Origin: Bimuria novae-zelandiae CBS 107.79
Taxonomy: Eukaryota; Ascomycota; Dothideomycetes; Pleosporales; Didymosphaeriaceae
Reading direction: 5' to 3'
Length of the DNA: 64,000 bases
Assembly: GCA_010015655.1 (NCBI GenBank)
Contig: ML976658.1
Span: 1,639,427-1,703,426, forward strand
Shown: positions 22,581 to 35,624 of the stretch, in pieces
Numbering within the stretch: position 1 is the first letter of the stretch
Layout of the letters: each line of letters starts with the position of its first letter
Notes under the pieces: generated by a model
What the model was told of the DNA's origin: nothing
Seen by the model: only the letters and a program-made list of their open reading frames with translations
The model's database searches: none
Translations under genes and position numbers: made by a program

Positions 22581-25500
22581 ATGGCGCAACTCTCAAACCG
22601 CGATTCTACGGTACACCTGAACACCTCCGCAGACCACAGGGGGTGGAGAACACAACTCTAGGCAAGATGCGTAGTATATAATATTTAGGATAAAGTTAAT
22701 CCGAATTCCACCACGCTATTAACCCCGAAACCACTATTAATAAAGGCTCTAGTTGTTACTAACTACGCGCCAGCCGCGAATATTAAAGTCTTAATAAGAC
22801 TAACTAAACTATTAGCTAGAGGCTAGAAGGCTTTTAAAGAAGACCTCGAATACTACAAGATCCTCTTTAAGTAATATAAAAGCAATCAACACGAATATAA
22901 GAAAGAGTAATTAAGCCTTTAGTACATCGTTGCGTTTATCTAATTAACTATATCACCGCACCTACTGCGCACATGTTACCTGCCAGACAAGCCACTATAA
23001 TAGTGGATTACCAATCTGCAGAAGACAATTGGCATAAGCGACTAACTCAAACAAGAATAAGCACGTACCAGATACCATGCGGCACTTAAGTCAATAAGAA
23101 GCCCTTAACAATAGGATACTTGGCTAGCTAAGTACGACGAAGCAGCTGCGGAAGCAGAAGCCTTCTAAGTTACTAAGCTATTATAAATTAATATAATTAC
23201 AAAAGACTTTATAGATGCTGTAAACAAGGTTGCTCCTATATAGTCTATAGATTTTTAAGATAATAGTCGATTCGCAGCTAGCATGGATTAAAAAAAGATA
23301 ATATAACGCTTTTAAGAATACATGATAATAAATCATCCCTTTAGATTAGAGAAACACAAAGCATTTATGTCTAATAATGCATTATTTTTCGCTAAAGGTG
23401 GTGCACCCACCTAGGGTAACAATAGGGACGCCTATCCTGCTAAAAGCGCGTTATCAAAATAAAACTAAGGTAGACCTTGTAATCAACGTACAGCGGGCAG
23501 GAAAACCACCACGCTTAAATAGCCTGTAGATTTAGAGCCTACTACTATAAGAGGAGCAAAATGCCCTGCATGTGGACAACGCCATAGTATAAGGGACTGC
23601 TATTATATCAATCCAGACAAGGCTCCTAAATAGTAGAAACCAAACGAGACTATTAGCGAGCTTATATAATTTAAGCGTAAGAAAGACGCAACGTTCTAGG
23701 GGCTAATTTATAGATAAAGTAAGACCTAATTAAGAACACTAATTACGAAATAATCGCACACTCTAACGCCCGAGATCCTTAAAGATTAACTAGAGGGCTA
23801 GAGAATTACTGCTACTAAAGTAGCTTTTAACTTAGTAGTAGGAGGGAGAGATACTACTAACTATCTACTACAAAAGTTGTTTATCCTTAACTTAGGATTA
23901 ACCTGCCACATCACTAACAACCCTAATTACATCTATAGTTTCCGACCACCACTGCCTGGAGACTATATATGGGCCGGAAATTCCAAAGTGTGGATTAGAG
24001 GATATAGGTCTATTAACCTTACTCTAAAGAACAACACTAGAATAACAAAATTAACCCTGTAAGATATAGCTATTTGCCTAGACCTATTATATAACTTAGT
24101 GTCATTCTAACTGTTAAGGCACAAAGGGATCTGGTAAGACATATAAATAGACCGAACCACTCTCTAAGGAGCTAAGAATAGAGCTATTAGAATTATAATT
24201 AAGATATTTAGACAGTGGGTACTGGAATATAATCCGCTACCACCTGCCACATATTACACACACAAGATCACTACAAGAACTAAAAGAGGACCGTAAAAGG
24301 CCTTAGCTATGCTATGGCACAAAAGACTAGGACACCCAGGCCTAGTAGCTATCAAACACCTAGTGCAGCAAACTAAAGGGGTGCGTGTTAAAGGCATCAC
24401 AACTGTAGAATGCAACTCATGCGGGAGAGTAAAGTCCAGATGGCAGATAAGCCGCGCCCCACGAATAAACAAAGATAGACCTGGAGAGAGGCTTAGCATT
24501 AACTTCCACACATACGAGATCTAAGGAGTTACTAAAGAAAAAAGTTAATTACTAATTACTAATAAGTTTTTAGGCATGCAATAGGACCTCTACTTTACGG
24601 ATTACTAAATAGTAAAGTTAATTATTAATGCCCTTTTAGCATTTATCTTATTCCTTAAGAACTACTATAACATCTCTATTAAGACTATTAAAGCAGACAA
24701 CGAGATCGCTATAGTTAAATTAGAAGTTAAGAAATAGTTAATAACCTAAGGAATAATTATAGAGCCTTTCGCACTAGATATATAATTATAAAATAGAGGC
24801 GCAGAACGCTTAGGGGGTGTAAATAAGGAGAAAGCTCGTGCCATGCGACTTAATGCCAACCTATCCTGGGAGCTATGGCCTAAGATTACAAGAGCCGCTG
24901 TATACCTCTACAATCAAACACCAAACTATGCAAATCACTAGAAAACACCATACGAGATATTCTTCACACGAGTCGCTTTTAGCAATAGAATAGTCACGTC
25001 ACTATAAAAACCTAATATTATACACTTAAAAGCGTACGGCTGCAAGGCATTTACAATAACTAATAATACTTACTAAGGCAAATCACGCCTACAACGTCTT
25101 AACCTAAAGGCATAGATTGGTTATCTAGTTAGATACCAATTATTAAACATCTACCAAATATGGATACCGTCACTTGGCAAAGTGATAAGTACCCGGGACG
25201 TTATCTTTAACAAAGAGTCAGTATTTAACAGGAAAATTAAAGACCTTATAGATAGTCTTATGCACAGCACGCTTTAAGAAATAGCAACGCACGTAAGAAC
25301 TATTAAGTTACTAACTTTTACCTAATAACCACAAACAGACTCCTTTTATAAGGATAAAGCCACTGTAGATTCGTTAGAATAACAAGATAAAGCAGATCCA
25401 CTAGGCTACTATTAAGGAAGGAAGATTAGGGATAGCTACTTAACTCCTTTAACTATACCACTACCTGTCGTGTTACTTGCATAGTTAATAGCTAGAGACT

Positions 25501-27299
25501 AAATAAGTCTAACGTAATAAGCGTCCTCTATAACTATCCTCTAGGTAGTAGCTTTCATGGCGGGAACCCAAGCCAGCCGTGTTAGAAAATACAAAGAAGA
25601 AGTTATAAATAAGACTAAAATAATAAGAATGCTCGCCAAAGGCTTAAAGCCCTATTAAAGTTAACTTCCACCTCTACTAACGTGCCAAACTAAGCTTAAG
25701 GATTACCTAATAAGCAAGATATTTTAAGAGGCTAAGCAAGTGCACCTCGTAAGCCACTAAAAGATAAAATTATAGTTAGAAATTCTAGTAAAGAAGATTA
25801 AACTAACAGGATAGCAGATCCTTAACTACATATAGGTATACACCTATAAACTTAATAAGCACTATCGCTTGCTGAAGTGCAAGGCGCGACTAGTTATCTA
25901 AGGTAATTAGTAACGAAATATTACCTCGCAAGACACTTACGCAGCCACGCTTGCCAGCCAGTTATTCCAAATAATAATAATAATAGTAGCTTACTATAAT
26001 ATAGAGCTCACGCAGTACGACGTCAACGCTTTTATTCACGCAACAATAGATTGAGAGGTGTACATAAGAATACCTTAGGGTTATCAAAAGCCTAGAACAA
26101 TATTATAAGTAAATAAAGCACTATACGGCCTTCGCATTTTACTACTCCTCTAGTAAAGAGAATTTACAACAACGCTTAAAGCGCTAGGCTTCTAAATAGT
26201 GCCTTACAAGCCATGCTACCTAATTAAAAATAAAGTTATTATATTTTTCTACGTTAACGACATCATACTCGCGTACCACAAGGACAAAGAATAAGAAGCT
26301 TAACAAGTAATTAAACGCTTATAAGACAAGTACACTCTTACTAGAGGAAATAACCTTTAATAGTTTCTTAGCATAGAGGTTATATAAGACTAAACAAGCC
26401 GCAAGATTGAACTATCACAGGCCTCTTATTTAGAAAAGATTAGCTAACTAGCAGACAAGATAAACATTTAACATAATACTCTAATAGCTGCGATTAAATT
26501 ACTACTAAGGAAAGGGTTAGTAACACTAACTAAGATTAATAAATTTTAACGCAAGATTAGATCGCTGCTCTTTACTATAGTTACTACTAGGCTAGACATT
26601 GCCTTTGCAACATCACGATTAGCTCGATTTCTATTAAACCCAGGGACTAAGCACTAAGACGCAGTAGACCAAGTTCTCCTATATCTTTAAAGCACAAAGC
26701 AGCGAGCCCTATAGCTTAGAGGCAACACTAGACTTTAGATTATAAGCGATGTATTATTTACTAATAATATAATAGACCGCAAGAGCTCTTAAAGTTACGC
26801 TATTAAGCTCTTTAGCGGTCTTATCGCCTAAAAAGCAAACAAACAAGACACTATAATAATATTAACTACTAAGGCCGAGCTGCTAGCTCTCTCTTAGGTA
26901 GCTAAGGAAGTACTCTTTATCTTAAAACTACTTTAAGAATTTAAGATTAAACTAGACGCGCGCACAGTCACTATTTAGTATAATAATAAATAAACTATAC
27001 GCCTAGTAACTAAGGAGGTTTCCCGCCTCCAAACCAAACTTCGGCATGTGGACGTCCACAACCACTAGATCTAACAAGAAGTATCTATAGGCAGGATTAA
27101 GGTAGAGCATGTGCAGTTAGCGGACATAATCACTAATAGCCTTATAAAGGTGCTCTCTAAGAGTAAGTAGGAGGGTTTTCTCTAACAACTTAAATTAGTT
27201 AATATAGAGACTAAGGAGGTAACAAATACTATGCCTCTTAAGGAAATTTAAGAGCAACTTAAAGACCTTATAATTACATAAGTGCCAGCTTAAAGAGTT
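22581..27299 (+). pseudogene. copia-2 copy 1 gag-pol, RIP-degraded
   Basis: Starts ATGGCGCAACTC, 32 bases after LTR 1. Domains in order: gag; a zinc knuckle CPACGQRHSIRDC at 23562-23600 that is intact in this copy; the protease region (LGLTCHITNN, 23892); the GAG-pre-integrase zinc motif (WHKRLGHPG ... CNSCGRVK, 24312-24430); integrase (KADNE, 24690; ERLGGVNKEKARA, 24809); and reverse transcriptase with the box reading YVND at about 26250 instead of YVDD. RNase H follows, to about 27150. The reverse transcriptase motif DVNAF (26020) lacks one codon present in copy 2. TAG/TAA codons interrupt every domain; open stretches do not exceed about 70 codons. Confidence 0.85.
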
Positions 27300-27316
27300 T
27301 CCAAGCTAAAGGGGTG

Positions 27317-27489
27317 TGTCAGATAGAATAAGCTGCGGTAAGGTTAGATCTATACAATCGAGCAGGGACCACTTGGCTTAGCACACTAGCAAAATATCCA
27401 AAACTAACTAAATACAGTGGAGAATACAAAAAAAAAAAAAATAAATACTATTAAGTTGCATTAACATCTACTTATTATACTATTTAACA
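27317..27489 (+). repeat. copia-2 LTR 2, shared by both copies (173 bp)
   Basis: Begins TGTCAGATAGAATAAGC after the purine-rich AAAGGGGTG and ends ATTTAACA. It serves as 3' LTR of copy 1 and 5' LTR of copy 2. A 13-base A run near 27430 makes it two bases longer than the others. Confidence 0.9.
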
Positions 27490-27521
27490 ATTAAGAGTCT
27501 CACTACCCTAACTAATACAAT

Positions 27522-30500
27522 ATGGTGCAACTCTCAAACCGCGATTCTACGGTACACCTGAACACCTCCGCAGACCACAGGGGGTGGAGAACACAACTCT
27601 AGGCAAGATACGTAGTACATAACATTTAGGATAAAGTTAATCCGAATTTAACCACGCTATTAACCCTAAAACCGCTACTAATAAGGGCTCTAGTCGTTAC
27701 TAACTACGCGCTAGCCGCGAATATTAAAGTCTTAATAAGACTAACTAAACTATTAGCTAGAGGCTAGAAGGCTTTTAAAGAAGACTTTAAATACTATAAA
27801 ATCCTCTTTAAGCAATATAAGAGCAATCGACACGAATATAAGAAAGAGTAATTAAGCCTTTAGCACATCGTTACGTTTATTTAATTAACTATATTACCGC
27901 ACCTACTACGCACATGTTGCCTACTAAACAAGCTACTATAATAGTAGATTACTAATCTGTAGAAGACAATTAGCATAAGTAACTAACTCGAACGAGAACA
28001 AGCACGTACCAGATACCGTGCGACACTTAAGCTAATAAGAAGCCCTTAATAATAGGATACTTGGCTAGCTAAGTACGACGAAGCAGCTGCGAAAGCAGAA
28101 GCCTTCTAAGTTACTAAGCTATTACAAATTAATGTAATTATAAAAGACTTTATAGATGCCGTAAACAAGGTTGCTCCTATATAGTCTACGAAATTTTAAG
28201 ACAATGGTCGATTCGCAGCTGGTATAGATTAAAAAAAGATAATATAACGCTTCTAAGAACACATAATAATAAATTATCCCCTTAGATTAGGGAAACACAA
28301 AGCATTTATATCTAATAATGTATTATTTTTCGCTAAAGGTAGTGCACCTACCTAGAGTAATAATAGGGACGCCTATCCTGCCAAAAGCGCGTTATTAAAA
28401 TAAAACTAAGGTAGACCTCGTAATTAACGTACAGCGGGCAGGAAAACCACCACGCTTAAATAGCCTACAGATTTAGAGCCTACTACTATAAGAGGAGCAA
28501 AATGCCCTGCATGTGGACAACGCTATAGTATAAGGAACTGCTATTATGTTAATCTAGACAAGGCTCTTGAATAGTGGAAACCAAACGAGACTATTAGCGA
28601 GCTTATATAATTCAAGCGTAAGAAAGACGCAACGTTCCAGGGGCTAATTCGCGGACAAAGTAGGACCTAATTAAGAACACTAATTATAAAATAATCGCAC
28701 ACTCCAACGCCCGAGATCCTTAAAGATTAACTAGAGGGCCAGAGAATTACTGCTACTAAAGCAGCTTTTAACTTAGCAGTAAAAGGGAGAGATACTACTA
28801 ACTATCTATTATAAAAGTTATTTATCCTTAACTTAGGATTAACCTGCTATATTACTAATAACCCTAATCGCATCTATAGTTTCCGACCACCACTGCCCGG
28901 AGACTATATATGGGCTGGAAATTCCAAAGTGTGGATTAGAGGATATGGGTCTATTAACCTTACTCTAAAGAACAACACTAGAATAATAAAATTAACCCTA
29001 TAAGATGTGGCTATTTGCCAAGACCTATTATGTAACTTAGTGTCATTCTAACTGTTAAGGCACAAAGGGACCTAGTAGGACACATAAATAGACCTAACCA
29101 CTCTCTAAGGAGCTAAGAATAGAGCCATTAGAATTATAATTAAGATATTTAGACAGTGGGTGCTGGAATATAATCCGCTACCACCTGCCATATATCACAC
29201 ACACAAGATCACTACAAGAACCAAAAGAGGACCGTAAAAGGCCTTAGCTATGCTGTGGCACAAAAGACTAGGATACCTAGGCCTAGCGGCTATTAAACAC
29301 CTAGTGCAGCAAACTAAAGGGGTGCGTGTTAAAGGCATTATAACTATAGAATGCAACTCATGCGGGAGAGTAAAGTCTAGACGGCAGATAAGCCGCGCCC
29401 CACGAATAAACGAAGATAGACCTGGAGAGAGGCTTAGCATTAACTTCCACACATACGAGATCTAAGGAGTCACTAAAGAGAAGAGTTAATTACTAATTAC
29501 TAATAAGTTTTTAGGCATATAATAGGACCTCTACTTTATAGATTACTAAATAGTAAAGTTAATTATTAATGCCCTTTTAGTATTTATCTTATTCCTTAAG
29601 AACCACTACAACATCTCTATTAAGACTATTAAAGCAGACAACGAGATCGCTATAGTTAAACTAGAAGTTAAGAAATAGTTAATAACCTAAGGAATAATTA
29701 TAGAGCCTTTGGCACTAGATACATAATTACAAAATAGAGGCGCAGAACGCTTAGGGGGTGTAAACAAGGAGAAAGCTCGTGCCATGCGACTTAATGCTAA
29801 CCTATCCTGGGAGCTGTGGCCTGAGATTACAAGAGCCGCTGTATACCTCTATAATCGAACACTAAACTATGCAAATTACTAGAAAACACTATACGAGATA
29901 TTCTTCACACGAGTCGCTTTTAGCAATAGGATAGTCACGTTACTACGAAAACCTAATATTATACACTTAAAAGCGTACGGCTGCAAGGCATTTACAATAA
30001 CTAATAATACTTACTAAGGCAAATCACGCCTACAACGTCTTAACCCAAAGGCATAAATTAGTTATCTAGTTAGATACTAATTATTAAACATCTACTAAAT
30101 ATAGATACCGTCACTTGGCAAAGTGATAAGTACCCGGGACGTTATCTTTAACGAAGATTTAGTATTTAACAAGAAAATTAAGGACCTTATAGATAGTCTT
30201 ATGCACAGCACGCTTCAAGAAATAGTAATATACGTAAGAACTATTAAGTTACTAACTCCTACCTAACAACCACAAACAGACTCCTTTTATAAGGATGAAG
30301 CTACTGTAGATTCGTTAGAATAATAAGATAAAGCAGATCCACCAGGCTACTATTAAGGAAGGAAGATTAGGGATAGCTACTTAACTCCTCTAACTATACT
30401 ACTACCTATCGCGTTACTTTCACAGTTAATAGCTAGAGACTAAATAAGTCTAACGTAATAAGCGTCCTCTATAACTATCCCTTAGGTAGTAGCTTTCATG

Positions 30501-32250
30501 GCGGGAACCCAAGCTAGCCGTGTTAGAAAATACAAAGGAGAAGTTATAGACAAGACTAAGATAATAAGAATGCTTGCCAAAGGCTTAAAGCCCTATTAAA
30601 GTCAACTTCCACCTCTATCAACGTGCCAAACTAAGCTTAAGGATTACCTAATAGGCAAGATATTTTAAGAGGCTAAGCAAGTGCACCTCGTAAGCCACTA
30701 AAAGATAAAATTATAGGTAGAAATTCTAGTAAAGAAGATTAAACTAACAGGATAGCAGATCCTTAACTACATATAGGTATATATCTATAAACTTAATAAG
30801 CACTATCGCTTACTAAAGTGCAAGGCGCGACTAGTCGTCTAAGGTAATTAGTAATAAAATATTACCTCGCAAGACACTTACGCAGCCACGCTTGCTAGCC
30901 AGTTATTCTAAATAATAATAGTAATAGTAGCTTACTATAATATAGAGCTCACGCAGTACGACGTCACCAACGCTTTTGTTTACGCAATAATAAATCGAGA
31001 GCTGTACATGAGAATGCCTCAGGGTTATTAGAAGCCTAGAATAATATTATAAGTAAACAAAGCACTATACGGCCTTTGTATTTTACTACTCCTCTAGTAG
31101 AGAGAATTTACGACAACGCTTAAAGCGCTAGGCTTCTAGATAGTGCCTTACAAGCCATGCTACCTAATTAAAAATAGAGTTATTATATTCTTTTACGTCG
31201 ACGACATCATACTCGCGTACCACAAGGACAAAGAATAAGAAGCTTAATAAGTAATTAAACGCTTATAAGACAAGTACACTCTTACTAGAGGAAACAACCT
31301 TTAATAGTTTCTTAGTATAGAGGTTGTATAGGACTAAATAAGCCACAAGATTTAACTATCACAGGCCTCCTATTTAGACAAGATTAGCTAACTAGTAGAC
31401 AAGATAAACATTCGACATAATACTCTAATAGCTGCGATTAAATTACTACTAAGGAAAGGGTTGGCAATACTAACTAAAATTAATAAATTTTAACGCAAGA
31501 TTGGATCGCTACTCTTTACTATAGTTACTACTAGGCTAGACATTGCCTTTGCAACATCACGATTAGCTCGATTTCTATTAAACCCAGGGACTAAGCACTA
31601 AGACGCAGTAGACCGAGTTCTCTTATACCTTTAAAGCATAAAGTAGCGAGCCCTATAGCTTAGAGGTGACACTAGACTTTAGATTGCAAGCGATGCATTA
31701 TTTACTAATAATATAATAGACCGCAAGAGCTCTTAAGGTTACGCTATTAAGCTCTTTGGCGGTCTTATCGCCTAGAAAGTAAACAAACAAGACACTATAA
31801 TAATATTAACTACTAAGGCCGAGCTGCTAGCTCTCTCTTAGGTAGCTAAGGAAGCACTCTTTGTCTTAAGACTGCTTTAAGAACTTAAGATTAAACTAGA
31901 CGCGCGCACAGTCACTATTTAATATAATAATAAATAAACTATATGCCTAGTAACTAAGGAGGTTTCCCGCCTCCAAACCAAACTTTGGCATGTGGACGTC
32001 CACAACCACTAGATCCGACAAGAAGTATCTATGGGCAGGATTAAGGTGGAGCATGTGTAGTCAGCGGATATAATTGCTAATGGCCTTATAAAGGTGCTCT
32101 CTAAGAGCAAGTGGGAGGGTTTTCTCTAATAACTTAGATTAGTTAATGTAAAAACTAAGGAGGTAACAAATACTGTGCCTCTTAAGGAGATTTAAGAGTA
32201 ACTTAAAGACCTTATAATTACATAAGTGCCAGCTTAAAGAGTTTCTAAGC
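27522..32250 (+). pseudogene. copia-2 copy 2 gag-pol, RIP-degraded
   Basis: Starts ATGGTGCAACTC. The domain order is as in copy 1, but a different set of residues is lost. The zinc knuckle at 28504-28542 has its His changed to Tyr and Asp to Asn (CPACGQRYSIRNC), and the pre-integrase motif reads WHKRLGYLG (29253). The reverse transcriptase box at about 31195 keeps YVDD, and the motif DVTNAF (30962) is complete. The two copies therefore mutated independently after, or at least partly after, their duplication. Stops at Gln/Trp sites are dense. Confidence 0.85.
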
Positions 32251-32260
32251 TAAAGGGGTG

Positions 32261-32431
32261 TGTTAGATAGAATAAGCTGCGGTAAGGTCAGATCTGTATA
32301 ATTGAGCAGGGACCACTTGGCTTGGCACACTAGTAAAATATCCAAAACCAACTAAACACAGTGGATAATATAACAAAAAACAATAAATACTATTAAGTTG
32401 CATTAACATCTACTTATTATACCATCTAACA
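32261..32431 (+). repeat. copia-2 LTR 3 (171 bp)
   Basis: Begins TGTTAGATAGAATAAGC and ends CCATCTAACA, giving the least altered TGTTAGAT...ATCTAACA inverted ends. Preceded by AAAGGGGTG. Confidence 0.9.
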
Positions 32432-33069
32432 CTTACTAAGTTATATACGCTAGAGTAAAAGTATTTAGGTAATAAATATAATATTTTTAAGATAAAGATT
32501 AAGGTGTTTAACGACCTCTGCACTAAGGTTAGGATTAATAAAGATAAGTAGTATAAAATAGCACTTTTTATTATGCTTACTAGCTAAGCGCTTTAGTATT
32601 ACTATAATTACATTACTCCCTAGACGCTTACGCTTACTTATAACGCAATGCTTAATAAACTACGCACGTACTTTAACACTATATAAGCTTACTAGATATA
32701 CCTTTAGGAGTGGCATGGCACTACGCTTAAGAGCGTTATAACTACTAACCCTAATAAAGACCCTATAGAGTGTCTTAAAATAGTTATTAGTAAGATAAAC
32801 ATACTCTATTATGCACTATTATAAAATTAGGGTAAAAGCTATAATTAGTATTTACTTGCGCAATAGCTCCTTAGCGCATGTTATAGTATTAAAGTAACTA
32901 CTATAGCTTGCTTAAAGCTAGCGACTACATTTAAAAGTGTCGCTATAGATCTCTGTAACGTAGTTAGCATGTAGTTAAGCTATTATCTTAATAGCCAGTT
33001 TCTATCGCGAGATGCAGATAAGTAGTATTACACTAACTACTACTATATCTATAATAATTAATAAGCTAC
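32432..33069 (+). pseudogene. copia-1B gag fragment (first part, plus strand)
   Basis: Gag of the copia-1 family in the opposite orientation to copia-1A. It starts about 500 bases nearer the gag 5' end than the point where copia-1A is cut, and has no LTR. It ends with GCTAC (33065-33069), the target duplication of gypsy-2, and continues at 51216. Frame heavily interrupted. Confidence 0.7.
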
Positions 33070-33242
33070 TGTCACGAGTCGTAGGTCGAGGGCCGTCGAG
33101 GGCCCTAGTCCGCTCTAGACTGGCGCTATCCGGGCCTTTCGCCTATTTACTTCCCTCGCCGTAGCCCTTCTCTTCCCTCTCTAAGGAATCGCCTTAGTAC
33201 TGTGGATAGACTGAGTCGCCCGTAGTTAAGGCGCTTTTTATA
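33070..33242 (+). repeat. gypsy-2 5' LTR (173 bp)
   Basis: Begins TGTCACGAGTCGTAGGTCG and ends GCGCTTTTTATA. Differs from the 3' LTR by transitions only in the parts compared (for example TTTTTATA/TTTTTACA, TATTTAC/TATCTAC, GTTAAGG/GTCAGGG). Confidence 0.9.
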
Positions 33243-35422
33243 ATACGATCCCTTACCCCCTTATATCTAATTTACCTATACGATAGAATCGACACGAAGA
33301 GTTACCTGCTAGACCTTAAAAATAGCAAAAGACTTTTAAAGTAGGTTACTACTCGTAGGACCCTCTAATTGCAACGCCTATAGAAGACCTAACGACACCT
33401 ATAGACCTAGAGGAAGACCCCCCTATCGTTATAGGCAGTAATAATAACTAATAATTAGAGAAAGTTACCCTCTAAAAACGCCTAGGCGTGCTATAGCTCT
33501 AATAACGTATCTAAAAACTAGAGGCCTCCCTAATAGTAAAGCGTTACTAATCTAAAGGCAAGACCTTAGTTAAGAATAAGATAATAATTACTAGCATCTC
33601 TAATAACTCCCTAGAGCCTAAGGAGGGTCACGGCAACCCGGATAAAGCTAAAGACATAAGCAATAACCTATTAAGCAATAGCTTAATAAAGAACGCGTCC
33701 TTAAGCTTAGATAATACTAGTTAAGACTAATTTAGGGCCTTTAGAAGTATCCGACGCCCGTAAAAGAAGGATAGATAAGGCTAGGCCCGCACCAGTCGTA
33801 ATAAAGAACGTTAAATCTAAATAGTAGCTACTGCCCTAGACGCATAGCTACTAAAGCTACTAGAACCCCCTTAATTTAAGGGCAAGGGTCGCAAGGAACT
33901 AAACTTATAGAAAAGGGCCTATAAAGACTATATTAACTTCTTACTCGCCCTCGAAACTAATAAAGCGCAAGTTAGGTTCGCAGTAAGATACTTAGGAGAT
34001 ATATAACGTAACTACTAGAACTAAATAGTTACCAAGATCCCAGAGCAGAAGCGACATAGGAAAGTTACCTAAGACCTTCTATAGTAGACTATAGTAGACT
34101 CCCTAGAATTAGCCTAAGAGCGAAAGAGTGCTGCTCGCCGAAGGATTAAGGTAGCTAAATAAGGTAAGAAGACCTCTATAGAACTCCTTAACTACCTTAA
34201 GGACTAATAGGAGAAATGCGACCCAGAGAAGGCCTTAAATAATAATAATAAAGACTATATTAATAACTTTTATATAGCACTAGACAAGAAAATCTAAAAA
34301 CGCCTTAAATAGTAGCCGCGTAAATAGAAGAGCCTCTTTCGCTTAAAAGTAAAGGTAAATATGCATTAGTAAGCGTTAAAACCTTATAAGTTAGGGAAAT
34401 AACGCACATACGATGTTAATAATAACTTTCTTAACAAGCTAGCTAATAAAAGGCGCGATCGAAAGCGATCTAGGTTAAATAACACAAGACTATACTAGAG
34501 ACGCCACGATAGCGATCGTCGCGACAAGGATAGTAAGAAGAAGGCTTAGGTAGTAGAGGATAGGGACAAGGACTAATACTTTTACTACTATAAACTAGGC
34601 TATTATAAGGCGTCCTGTTTAAAGTACAAGGCCAAGGCAGGGAAAGACAAGCTGTAGACTAAAAGGCCTAATAGTCTATAGGCAAGGTTAACTATAATAA
34701 AGGTTAATAATAACTAGTCGCAGTCGCAAGAACCCCTAGAAATAAAAGTAGTAGCTTACTAATCGCGCTGGACGGTGAAGTATAGCACGAGGGCAACTAA
34801 TAATAGATTAAAGCCCTAGTAGACTATAGAGCTAAAGCGAATTTCGTTAGCAGTAATTTAATAAAGTGGTTAGGGGTTATAGTGATAATAATAAAAGGCA
34901 AACGCTACGTGGCGCTAAACGGACAAGACTTAGGCGTTCTAGGCTAGGCGAAGCTCCCCTACACTATTATAGATAGTTACGGTAAAACTGAGAGCGGTAG
35001 TTGCCTGTTTATAGTTAGTAATATTAGTGGATTTAATATAGTCCTAAGAATGCCCTGGCTAGCAGAATGGAACCTTATCGTAAACTTTTATAATAAGACT
35101 ATCCGCTTCGCCCATGGGAAGCGCAAATAGACTAAGATCTTTACTAAATTAGTAGAAGAGTTCGCTAGCATGGCTAAAGATATAGTAAATAACTATTTTG
35201 TTATGTATGCCACCCTAAAGGACATATTAAGAGGCCCACCTAGGACGCTACCTAAAGAATACTGGGGATAGTAGGAGGAAGCCTTCTCTAAAGAAGCCGC
35301 GAGTATTCTTACTAACCATGGCCCCCACGAGATAAAGATCGATATCGAGGAAGGCAAGGAAGTGCCTTTTAGACTACTCTATAGTCTATTAGAGTTAGAG
35401 TCGGCAGTTTTGCGCGACTATA
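33243..35422 (+). pseudogene. gypsy-2 gag-pol, part 1 (gag, zinc knuckle, protease, start of RT)
   Basis: Gag is charged and Lys/Asn-rich, with dense TAG/TAA codons. The CCHC zinc knuckle at 34577-34618 reads YFYYYKLGYYKASC: measured against C-x2-C-x4-H-x4-C, both first Cys and the His are Tyr and only the last Cys survives, each explained by TGC to TAC or CAT to TAT. A protease-like region follows (about 34950-35120, SGFNIVLRMPWL). The reverse transcriptase N-terminal motif (VPFRLLYSLLELES) begins near 35360. The frame is cut at LRDY by copia-3 and resumes at 41062 (YI.KNLKQGF). Confidence 0.8.
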
Positions 35423-35624
35423 TATGAACCAAATAACTAATGTCTATCCCCCCCCGTCTGCCTCTAGAGGTAAGCTATCTCCTATATACCCAGGCGCAAA
35501 CATCCTAGATAACTGGCAAACAGCAAACAAAAGGAAAATAAGCCATTAGCTCGGTGGCAAACATCAAAAAAACAAACAAAAGGAAAACAAGCCATCAGCT
35601 TAGTGGCAAACATTAAACCTCACA
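35423..35624 (-). repeat. copia-3 LTR, low-coordinate copy (202 bp)
   Basis: Plus-strand start TATGAACCAAATAAC and end AACCTCACA. The ends pair as TGTGA/TCACA if the first TA is a mutated TG, and both copies carry that change. Contains an internal duplication of CAAACA(A/T)...AAGCCAT(C/T)AGCT. Confidence 0.85.

Larger units (their letters stand above)
22378..32431 (+). mobile_element. copia-2 tandem: LTR-internal-LTR-internal-LTR
   Basis: Two head-to-tail Ty1/copia elements share the middle LTR. LTR starts are at 22378, 27317 and 32261, so the periods are 4939 and 4944 bp. Internal halves are alignable base for base and differ almost only by C/T and G/A transitions plus rare small indels. 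The outer flanks do not carry the same 5 bases (ATAGT on the left, CTTAC on the right). Confidence 0.9.

Noticed and set aside
24254..24511. Minus-strand frames at 24254-24511 and 29195-29452, identical in both copia-2 copies
   Set aside because: They lie opposite the conserved pre-integrase zinc motif; their conservation follows from tandem duplication and they are mirror frames of pol.
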